Below are positions 58,060-64,000 of a DNA stretch of 64,000 nucleotides, piece by piece. Location of the stretch: the NCBI RefSeq assembly GCF_018408575.1, contig NZ_AP023418.1, positions 1,764,415 to 1,828,414 of the forward strand. Direction: 5' to 3'. The stretch is from Vescimonas coprocola. Its GTDB lineage: Bacteria > Bacillota > Clostridia > Oscillospirales > Oscillospiraceae. Position numbers and translations under genes: made by a program. How positions within the stretch are numbered: the first letter of the stretch is position 1; the number at the start of each line of letters is the position of its first letter. Under the pieces are notes generated by a model that was given only the letters and a program-made list of their open reading frames with translations, had not been told where the DNA came from and did not search any database.

Positions 58060-59331
58060 TCACACGCCCAGCTTCTCCAGCGCCGCCAGACGCAGGCATG
58101 TACACAGCACCTGCGCCGCCTGCTCCAGCTCCGCCACCGGCGGCAGGGACGGGGCGATGCGGATATTGCTGTCCGCCGGGTCCACGCCGTAGGGGTAGGT
58201 AGCCCCGGCGCCGGTCATAGTGACTCCCGCCTCCCGGCACAGCTCCAGCGCCCGCCGTGCGGTGCCGGGCATGGCGTCCAGCGAGATGAAGTAGCCGCCG
58301 GTGGGCCTCGTCCATTGAGCGATGTCCAGCGGGGCCAGCTGCTCCAGCGCCGTCAGCACCGCCCGGAACTTGGGGGCCAGCACGGCGGCGTGGCGCTGCA
58401 TCAGCGCCAGCGTATGGCTGCGATCCTTCAGATAGCGCACATGTCGCAGCTGGTTGATCTTATCATAGCCGATGGTCTGCACGCCGATGAGGGACAGCAT
58501 ATGGGCCATATTGGCCTCGCTGCACGCCATCACCGCCACCCCTGCGCCGGGGAAGGTGATCTTGCTGGTGGATGCGAACTCATAGACCATGTCGCCGTTT
58601 CCGGCCTGCCGGCACAGGCTCAGAATATCCGGGAAGGGGACGAACTCCCCCTCCAGCTCATGGATACAGTAGGCATTGTCCCACATCAGCATGAAGTCCG
58701 GGGCGGCGGGCCTCATAGCCGCCAGACGCTGCACCGTCTCCGCCGAATAAATGATGCCCTGGGGATTGGAGCACTTGGGAACGTTCCACATTCCCTTCAC
58801 CGCCGGGTCCTGCACCAGCCGCTCCACCATGTCCATGTCCGGCCCCTCCTCCGTCATGGGTACGGTGATCAGCTCCATACCGAAGGACTGGCAGATACGG
58901 AAGTGGCGGTCATAGCCCGGTGCAGGGCAGAGCCACTTCACCGTCTCCAGCTTGCCCCACGGCTTCTCGCTGTGGAGCATCCCATGGGTATACGCCTTGG
59001 AGATGGCGTCGTACATCAGCTGCAAGCTGGCGTTGCCGCCGACGAACACCTGCTCCGCCCGGCAGCCCAGTATCTCGGCAAACAGCGCCCGTGCCTCCGG
59101 GATGCCCGCCAGCTCGCCATAGTTCCGGGTATCCAGCCCACCCGCCAGATAGTCCTCCGGTCGGGTCAGCTGCGCCATCTCCCGTGCCACCATGTCCAGC
59201 TGCTCCGTGCCGGGCTTACCACGGGCCATGTTCAGCTTCAGGCCCAGTGCCTTCTGTGCCTCATAGGCCTTTCGCACGGCGGCGTATTCCTCCCGCCGCT
59301 GGTCGGCGGTCATATCCTCATATCGTTTCAT
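58060..59331 (-). CDS. PLP-dependent aspartate aminotransferase (type 1c-like)
   Basis: A 423-residue aminotransferase of the separate aspartate-aminotransferase branch (Pfam Asp_aminotransf): KLNMARGKPGTEQLDM at the N-terminus, GGNASLQLMYDAIS for phosphate binding, VPKCSNPQGIIYS, WDNAYCIHEL with the PLP Asp/Tyr, FASTSKITFPGAGVA with the Schiff-base Lys, and NIRIAPSLPP with the substrate Arg. It likely transaminates aspartate/oxaloacetate. It lies 31 nt downstream of the nitrilase-family gene in a three-gene operon with the Smr protein. Confidence 0.9.
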   Translation of the reverse strand: MKRYEDMTADQRREEYAAVRKAYEAQKALGLKLNMARGKPGTEQLDMVAREMAQLTRPEDYLAGGLDTRNYGELAGIPEARALFAEILGCRAEQVFVGGNASLQLMYDAISKAYTHGMLHSEKPWGKLETVKWLCPAPGYDRHFRICQSFGMELITVPMTEEGPDMDMVERLVQDPAVKGMWNVPKCSNPQGIIYSAETVQRLAAMRPAAPDFMLMWDNAYCIHELEGEFVPFPDILSLCRQAGNGDMVYEFASTSKITFPGAGVAVMACSEANMAHMLSLIGVQTIGYDKINQLRHVRYLKDRSHTLALMQRHAAVLAPKFRAVLTALEQLAPLDIAQWTRPTGGYFISLDAMPGTARRALELCREAGVTMTGAGATYPYGVDPADSNIRIAPSLPPVAELEQAAQVLCTCLRLAALEKLGV

Positions 59332-59362
59332 ATTCTCGCTCCTCTCAGGAAAGTCTATTCTC

Positions 59363-60187
59363 TTACCGTACCTCGTACAGATCCGTTCTCCGGGCCGACA
59401 GAATGGGCAGCTGACGGCGGATGGCGTCGATGCGGGAAAGCTCCAGCTCCGTCACGGCGACCTCCTCCCCCGTGCCGCACTGGTGAACGATGCCGCCCCA
59501 CGGTTCGCAGACCATGGAGTGGCCCCACGCCACATAGCTGCCGCTCTCGTCACGGGCCGGGGCGGTACCCACGGTGAACAGCTGGTTATCCACCGCCCGC
59601 TGCCGCAGCAGCAGCTCCCAGTGGGCGGGGCCGGTGGTCATGTTGAAGGCCGCCGGGGCCAGGATCATCCGGGCGCCCCGCAGGGTCATCACCCGGCAAA
59701 GTTCCTCGAACCGCAGGTCAAAGCACACGCACAGCCCCAGCCTGCCCCACGGGGTATCCAGCAGGGTGATGTCGTTTCCGGGGGCGAAGGTGTCGGACTC
59801 CATGAAGTACTGTCCCCCCTCCACGTTGACATCGAAGAGGTGTATCTTCCGGTGCCGGGCCGCCTGCCGCCCCTGATCGTCGTAGACGTAGCAGGTGTTG
59901 TAAAGCCTCTCCCCCTCCCGCTCCGGGATGGTGCCGCCTACGATCCAGATACCCAGCTCCCGGCTCAGAGCCGACAGGGCCTGCTGGGCCGGGCCGCCCT
60001 GCTCCTCGCTGTTGGGACGGAACATCTCGTTTTCATAGGGGCAGCAGAACATCTCCGGCAGCATCACCAGCTGCGCCCCCTGCTCCGCCGCCCGGCGGAT
60101 GAGTACACAGGCCCGGCGGAGGTTCTCCGCCTTGTCCCGGCCCACCATCAGCTGAACCTGCCCCAGCTTCAGCGTCATACTGTCCAT
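59363..60187 (-). CDS. Nitrilase-superfamily carbon-nitrogen hydrolase (omega-amidase-like)
   Basis: A 274-residue hydrolase with the Glu-Lys-Cys triad: VMLPEMFCCPY (Glu), HRKIHLFDVNVEGG (Lys) and LGLCVCFDLRFEEL (Cys). It resembles omega-amidases and Nit2-type enzymes that hydrolyse alpha-ketoglutaramate or ketosuccinamate. That fits its operon with an aminotransferase, since glutamine or asparagine transamination creates such keto-amides. The pairing is an inference from neighbourhood. GGAAGGGGG lies upstream of the ATG. Confidence 0.9.
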   Translation of the reverse strand: MDSMTLKLGQVQLMVGRDKAENLRRACVLIRRAAEQGAQLVMLPEMFCCPYENEMFRPNSEEQGGPAQQALSALSRELGIWIVGGTIPEREGERLYNTCYVYDDQGRQAARHRKIHLFDVNVEGGQYFMESDTFAPGNDITLLDTPWGRLGLCVCFDLRFEELCRVMTLRGARMILAPAAFNMTTGPAHWELLLRQRAVDNQLFTVGTAPARDESGSYVAWGHSMVCEPWGGIVHQCGTGEEVAVTELELSRIDAIRRQLPILSARRTDLYEVR

Positions 60188-60202
60188 ATGTGACCCCCTT
60201 CC

Positions 60203-60445
60203 TTAAAACTCCCGCAGTACCAGCTCCGTCACGCCGGGGCCTGCCGCCTCCAGCCGCAGCACCTGCGGGTGTCTGCCGTATTCCCGGCGCACCAGCTCCC
60301 GCAGGGCCGTGCCGCCGTGGTGTCCGTGGATGACACGGATGCGATAGGTACCGGGCCGTACCCGGCGCAGGGCGGCGTCCAGCGTCACCCGTGCCTGATA
60401 TTCGTTTTTCCCGTGGAGATCGATCTCCCAGATCCCTGCGTACAT
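60203..60445 (-). CDS. Stand-alone small Smr-domain protein (80 aa)
   Basis: The whole protein is one Smr domain: WEIDLHGKNEYQARVTLDAAL, then IRVIHGHHGGTALRELVRREY and a short C-terminus VTELVLREF. Smr domains bind or nick RNA or branched DNA. Mini-Smr proteins of this size are known but uncharacterised. It is the first gene of the minus-strand operon. The MutS2 Smr domain at the window start shares LHG/RG and HGxGTGALR-type positions but is otherwise different. Confidence 0.85.
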   Translation of the reverse strand: MYAGIWEIDLHGKNEYQARVTLDAALRRVRPGTYRIRVIHGHHGGTALRELVRREYGRHPQVLRLEAAGPGVTELVLREF

Positions 60446-60491
60446 CCCGTGGCCTCCTGCTTCAGTATGCTGCTATTGTACGGCAAAGCCG

Positions 60492-60520
60492 TTGAACTTT
60501 CAACCGCTTTCTGCTATGAT
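60492..60520 (+). promoter_or_regulatory. Promoter of the VanZ-like/YfcE/Nfo operon
   Basis: TTGAAC (60492-60497), a 17-bp spacer and TATGAT (60515-60520). Confidence 0.7.
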
Positions 60521-60596
60521 AAGGAAAGAAAGCGTGTTTTCGCCACTCTCGACGCTGCGGCGCTTTTGCCGCCGCTGTGATACGAAAGGAATGTCT

Positions 60597-61166
60597 ATGA
60601 AAAAATATCAGAAGCAGCTGCTCTCCCTGTTAGCCGGAGCCGTTCTGGGATATCTGGTATATTACTTTTTTCTGATAAACACACTATCGTTGTTCTTCAC
60701 GACCGGGCTGCTGAGTATCGTCTCTTCCGCCCTGTTCCTGCTCCTGTCCATCGTTGGCTGTGCCGCCATCATCTATCTGCTTCTGGAAAAACGGGTCAGT
60801 AGGTGGATGCTGGTGCTGCTGAGCGTCACCTACTTCATAGCGCTGTTCATCATCCTGTTCTGCCGCCACCGGGTGGGGCGCATCGCCATTCTGGATCCGT
60901 TGGTGGGGCTCTCGCAGCTGGGAGACTGGGAGATGCTGATGCAGAGCCTGCTGAACCTCCTGATGTTCCTGCCCATGGGCTTTTTCTTCCGGAACCGGAA
61001 GCCATGGCAGGTGCTGCTGGGGGCATTGGGCATCTCGCTCTTCATCGAGGGGATGCAGTACCTCACCATGCGGGGGATGTTCGACACGCTGGATATCCTT
61101 CTGTACATTCTGGGCATCAGTCTGGGAGCGCTGCTGTTCCGGCTGCTGCGCCTGAAAATCGAGTAA
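60597..61166 (+). CDS. VanZ-like membrane protein
   Basis: A 189-residue protein with five hydrophobic helices. The VanZ signature is [15 protein letters not shown] followed by [34 protein letters not shown]. VanZ in its original context lowers teicoplanin susceptibility; most homologues are of unknown function. The start at 60597 is 6 nt after GAAAGGA; an ATG at 60591 is too close to it. First gene of a four-gene plus-strand operon. Confidence 0.85.
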   Translation: MKKYQKQLLSLLAGAVLGYLVYYFFLINTLSLFFTTGLLSIVSSALFLLLSIVGCAAIIYLLLEKRVSRWMLVLLSVTYFIALFIILFCRHRVGRIAILDPLVGLSQLGDWEMLMQSLLNLLMFLPMGFFFRNRKPWQVLLGALGISLFIEGMQYLTMRGMFDTLDILLYILGISLGALLFRLLRLKIE

Positions 61167-61181
61167 CCAAAGGAGCATTTC

Positions 61182-61658
61182 ATGGAGATTCTGGTTCTTT
61201 CCGATTCCCACGGCAGGGTGGATCACATGGTCCGTGCCGTGGAGCAGTTCCACCCCCGGCAGGTACTGCATCTGGGGGACTGCGTCCGGGACGCTCAGGC
61301 GCTGGAGCGGCAATTCCCCCAGCTGCCGGTGACCATGGTTCCCGGCAACTGCGACTGGGGCCAGACCGGAGAGCCGGAGCGCCTGCTGGAGATAGAGGGT
61401 GTCCGCATCCTCATGATGCACGGACACACCCGCCACGTCAAGTCCTCCCCCATGGCCGCCGTCTACGCCGCCAGGGAGTACGGGGCCGACGTGCTGCTGT
61501 TCGGCCACACCCACGTCCCTCTGGTGGACTACGACGGCACCCTGTGGGTGATGAATCCCGGCGCCGCCGGGGACTACACCCGTCCCACCTGTGGTCTTCT
61601 CACCATCCGGAAGGGGGCCGTCATCTGCTCCGTGCAGAATATTTCTCTGGGGAGGTAA
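61182..61658 (+). CDS. YfcE/MJ0936-type metallophosphoesterase
   Basis: A 158-residue calcineurin-like phosphodiesterase: [13 protein letters not shown] (D-x-H), LHLGDCV (GD), VPGNCDW (GNCD), MMHGHTR and [15 protein letters not shown] (GHTH). MNPGAAGDY is typical of the YfcE subgroup, which cleaves bis-pNPP-type model substrates; the natural substrate is unknown. It lies 15 nt after the VanZ-like gene and 5 nt before nfo. Confidence 0.92.
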   Translation: MEILVLSDSHGRVDHMVRAVEQFHPRQVLHLGDCVRDAQALERQFPQLPVTMVPGNCDWGQTGEPERLLEIEGVRILMMHGHTRHVKSSPMAAVYAAREYGADVLLFGHTHVPLVDYDGTLWVMNPGAAGDYTRPTCGLLTIRKGAVICSVQNISLGR

Positions 61659-61663
61659 GCATC

Positions 61664-62500
61664 ATGCGCTATATCGGCTGTCATCTCTCCTCCTCGGTGG
61701 GCTTTGCCGCCATGGGACGGACGGCGCTGTCCATCGGCGCCAACACCTTTCAGTTCTTCACCCGCAATCCACGGGGCAGCCGGGCCAAGCCCGTGGATCC
61801 GGCGGACGTAGCCGCCTATCTGGCGCTGGCGGCGAAGGCGGGGCTGGGGACCATTCTGGCCCACGCCCCCTATACCATCAACCCCTGCTCCAAGGATGAG
61901 CGCACCAGAGAGTTCGCCCGGCTGACGCTGGCCGATGACCTGCGGCGGATGGAATATCTGCCGGGGAATCTCTATAACTTCCACCCCGGCAGCCACACCG
62001 GTCAGGGGCTGGAAACCGGCATCACCCAGATCGCAGACACCCTCAACGCCATCCTCACCCCGGCGATGCACACCACCGTCCTGCTGGAGACCATGTCCGG
62101 CAAGGGAACAGAGGTAGGTAGCCGCTTCGAGGAGCTGCGGGAGATTCTGGACCGGGTGACACTGACGGAGCAGATGGGGGTCTGTCTGGATACCTGCCAC
62201 GTCTCCGACGCCGGATACGACGTGGCCGGGGACTTGGATGGCGTCCTGACGGAGTTTGACCGGGTCATCGGCCTGCACCGTCTGAAGGCCCTCCACCTGA
62301 ACGACAGCCTGAACCCCGTGGGCGCCCACAAGGACCGCCACGCCCGCATCGGAGAGGGGACTCTGGGAGCGGAGACCTTCCGCCGCATCGTGAACCACCC
62401 GGCCCTCCGGCGGCTCCCCATGCTGCTGGAGACACCCAACGAGCTGCCGGGCTACGCCGCCGAGATCGCCCTGCTGCGGGGCTTCGAGGAGGCGGAGTAA
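61664..62500 (+). CDS. nfo: Endonuclease IV (AP endonuclease)
   Basis: A 278-residue Nfo. It starts [15 protein letters not shown] and continues [86 protein letters not shown] and [10 protein letters not shown]. All zinc ligands of the three-metal site are present. It cleaves abasic sites in base-excision repair. The ATG at 61664 has GGGGAGGT upstream; its stop overlaps the next ATG by one base. Confidence 0.96.
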   Translation: MRYIGCHLSSSVGFAAMGRTALSIGANTFQFFTRNPRGSRAKPVDPADVAAYLALAAKAGLGTILAHAPYTINPCSKDERTREFARLTLADDLRRMEYLPGNLYNFHPGSHTGQGLETGITQIADTLNAILTPAMHTTVLLETMSGKGTEVGSRFEELREILDRVTLTEQMGVCLDTCHVSDAGYDVAGDLDGVLTEFDRVIGLHRLKALHLNDSLNPVGAHKDRHARIGEGTLGAETFRRIVNHPALRRLPMLLETPNELPGYAAEIALLRGFEEAE

Positions 62501-63153
62501 TGGTACTGCGACTGTCTGCGTGGGGTATTTTCCTGCTGGGTGCGGTGGGCCTGCTGATCTACTCCACCCTGCTGCAAACGGGACACATCCGTGCCGGGAT
62601 GTTCTGCTTTTACACCAATCTCAGCAACCTTCTGGTGCTGGTGTATGAGCTGGCGCTGGCCATTGCCGCCGGCCTCCCCCACAGCGCCGCTCTGCGTCTG
62701 CTGACGGGCAGTACCCTCAGCTTCTCCATGGCGCTGTGCATCCTCGTGACCCATCTGGTATATCAGTTCGTTCTGGTGCCGGACGCCAAGCGAAATGGCA
62801 AGCGCTTTGCCGACTTCGGTGCCAGCTTCGGCAACCTCTGCGTCCATTATCTGACGCCCCTGCTGGTGGTAGCCCAGTGGCTGCTGCTGGCAGATAAATC
62901 CTCCCTCGGCTGGCGCAGCGCCCTATGGTGGTTGACGCTGCCGCTGGCCTACTTCGCCTTTGCCATGCTCCGAGGCCGCAGCGGCAAACCCATCGGCCAC
63001 ACCCATCTGGTGTATCCCTACCCGTTTCTGGACCTGCCCCGGCTGGGCTGGCGGAAATTCACCGGATATGTGATGGGGATGCTGCTGAGCTTCTTTCTGC
63101 TGGGCTATGGCATGATGTGGCTGGGCCGGCTGGTAGGAACGCCTCTGGCATGA
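62500..63153 (+). CDS. Pr6Pr-type six-helix integral membrane protein
   Basis: A 217-residue protein with about six transmembrane helices and conserved polar spots characteristic of the Pr6Pr family: FYTNLSNLLVLVYEL, HYLTPLLVVAQWLL and LVYPYPFLDLPRLGW. Function is unknown. It is coupled to nfo by a 1-nt overlap and is the last gene before a strong terminator. Confidence 0.8.
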   Translation: MVLRLSAWGIFLLGAVGLLIYSTLLQTGHIRAGMFCFYTNLSNLLVLVYELALAIAAGLPHSAALRLLTGSTLSFSMALCILVTHLVYQFVLVPDAKRNGKRFADFGASFGNLCVHYLTPLLVVAQWLLLADKSSLGWRSALWWLTLPLAYFAFAMLRGRSGKPIGHTHLVYPYPFLDLPRLGWRKFTGYVMGMLLSFFLLGYGMMWLGRLVGTPLA

Positions 63154-63154
63154 A

Positions 63155-63198
63155 AAAGAGGACAGGGACAAGCCGTTTCGCTTGTCCCTGTCCTTTTC
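63155..63198. terminator. Bidirectional terminator
   Basis: AAAGAGGACAGGGACAAGC pairs with GCTTGTCCCTGTCCTTTTC between the convergent Pr6Pr and YgiQ genes; a T-tract is present in both directions. Confidence 0.85.
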
Positions 63199-63202
63199 TA
63201 TG

Positions 63203-64000
63203 TCACTTCTTCCGCTTCTTGGCAAAAGCAGCTTTCTTGGCCGGGGACATCTTCCCCTTCTGGCCGGAAGCCGCTCCGCCATTGCGGCGGGACGCATCAG
63301 GCCGCTTACCGCCTCTATGCTCCGAACGTCCTCCGTGATGCACCTCCCGGCGGAGATTTCCCTCTCCGCCGTGCTGTCCGGGGCGCCGCTTTTCCCCGGA
63401 GGGCTGCTGCTCCGGCTGCTTGCCGAAGTACTTCTCCCCCTTCTGGGGTCGAATGAGGCACTCCGGCGTATAGCCGATGAGATCGGTGCGGCCTGCCTTC
63501 TCCAGCGCCTCTATGACCAGCCCCCGCAGCTCTGGCCGCTTCCACTGGAGCAACGCCCGCTGAAGGGCCTTTTCATGGGGGTCACGGGCCACATACACCG
63601 GCGTCATATCCCGTGGATCGATGCCGGTATAGTACATACAGGTAGAGAGGGTACCGGGGGTGGGATAGAAGTCCTGTACCTGCTGAGGCTGGTGGCCGGT
63701 GCGGTGCAGAAACTCTGCCAGCCGGACGGAATCCTCCAGCGTGCAGCCGGGGTGAGAGGACATGAGGTACGGCACCAGATACTGCTGCTTGCCCTCCTTC
63801 TCGTTGAGCTTCTGATACTGCCGCCAGAATCGCTCAAACACGTCGAAGTGGGGCTTTCCCATATAGTCCAGCACCGAGGCCACGCAGTGCTCCGGGGCCA
63901 CCTTCAGCTGTCCGCTGATGTGGTAGTCCACCAGTTCCCGGAAAAAATCCTGATTTTTGTCCTGCAAAAGATAATCGTAGCGAATGCCACTGCGGACGAA
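63203..64000 (-). CDS. YgiQ-family radical SAM protein, C-terminal part (5' end outside window)
   Basis: The frame is open to base 64000, so the gene continues beyond the window; the radical SAM CxxxCxxC motif lies outside. Visible segments are FVRSGIRYDYLL, LKVAPEHCVASVLDYMGKP, YLVPYLMSSHPGCTLEDS, QVQDFYPTPGTLSTCMYYTG, VARDPHEKALQRALLQW and IGYTPECLIRP, all typical of YgiQ (DUF3362 end). The last ~75 residues are a basic Gly/Arg/Lys-rich tail ending KKAAFAKKRKK, which may bind nucleic acid. Function of the family is not established. Confidence 0.93.
   Translation of the reverse strand, partial: FVRSGIRYDYLLQDKNQDFFRELVDYHISGQLKVAPEHCVASVLDYMGKPHFDVFERFWRQYQKLNEKEGKQQYLVPYLMSSHPGCTLEDSVRLAEFLHRTGHQPQQVQDFYPTPGTLSTCMYYTGIDPRDMTPVYVARDPHEKALQRALLQWKRPELRGLVIEALEKAGRTDLIGYTPECLIRPQKGEKYFGKQPEQQPSGEKRRPGQHGGEGNLRREVHHGGRSEHRGGKRPDASRRNGGAASGQKGKMSPAKKAAFAKKRKK

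Noticed and set aside
60803-61663. In-frame upstream extension of endonuclease IV, nearly doubling its length
   Set aside because: Nfo begins normally at 61664 behind GGGGAGGT. The extension is a shadow of the VanZ-like and YfcE-type genes, which are obvious in other frames.

Overview
The window is chromosomal DNA of a GC-rich, spore-forming-lineage Clostridia bacterium. The Oscillospiraceae/Ruminococcaceae group fits best. The reasons are Firmicutes-type genes (Rex, HPr with both His15 and Ser46, MutS2, class 1B PyrK/PyrD, SpoIID, VanZ-like, an RsgI-like anti-sigma factor), strong AGGAGG ribosome binding sites and high-GC third codon positions. The genus is an inference only; no rRNA is present.

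Layout. 1-3.1 kb is host backbone: the 3' end of mutS2, an HPr gene, a small Cys/Gly-rich protein and rex. A tRNA-Arg(CCG) promoter follows, with two 169-bp tandem repeats that each carry a dead 5' half of the tRNA, then the intact tRNA. 3.1-24.86 kb is a mobilizable element bounded by 46-bp direct repeats of the tRNA 3' half (one mismatch). Its modules are: (i) a three-gene DNA-defence-like operon (UvrD-type helicase with a Cas4/AddB-like Fe-S nuclease domain, Type III Mod, Type III Res-like helicase-nuclease); (ii) two tyrosine recombinases, a relaxase with a second protein nested out of frame inside it, MobC and a RepA-like ATPase; (iii) a divergent arm with an unknown CxxC protein and a sigma factor; (iv) a graveyard of truncated genes at 18.4-20.6 kb; (v) a nitroreductase-MATE-GNAT-MATE detoxification/efflux operon behind a consensus promoter and an attenuator-like terminator. 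No type IV secretion genes are present, so the element would need a helper for transfer.

24.9-31.7 kb is backbone with debris (a decayed RHS/DNRLRE-like gene, an ABC ATPase fragment), mgtE behind a 250-nt leader that holds a candidate leader peptide, an AIM24-family gene, an ECF sigma/RsgI-PepSY anti-sigma pair and a YjdF-like membrane protein. 31.8-38.1 kb is a compact pyrimidine operon, pyrC-K-D-F-HAD-E-B-I, with overlapping or nearly touching genes and no carAB or pyrR in view. 38.2-47.0 kb holds a 2-hydroxyacyl-CoA-dehydratase activase with a single-subunit double-cubane-type partner, a PatB/MalY-like aminotransferase and a complete peptide/nickel-type ABC transporter (SBP, two permeases, two ATPases).

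47.1-56.1 kb carries yedF, an NhaC-family antiporter with a long structured leader, a response regulator that lacks its phospho-acceptor Asp, an Fe-S aldo/keto reductase, a deleted TIR-domain gene, a spoIID-like gene broken at a G8 tract, and ftsH with an altered Walker B motif. 56.2-64 kb has two tRNA-Ser genes, a stand-alone sugar-importer ATPase (MsmK/UgpC type), an aminotransferase, a nitrilase-family amidase, a small Smr-domain protein, a VanZ-like protein, a YfcE-type phosphodiesterase, endonuclease IV, a Pr6Pr-type membrane protein and the 3' part of a YgiQ radical SAM gene.

The strongest leads for something new are the helicase-nuclease/Type III operon, the nested gene in the relaxase, the tandem tRNA-half mini-cassettes and three unexplained 5' leaders (mgtE, dehydratase activase, nhaC).
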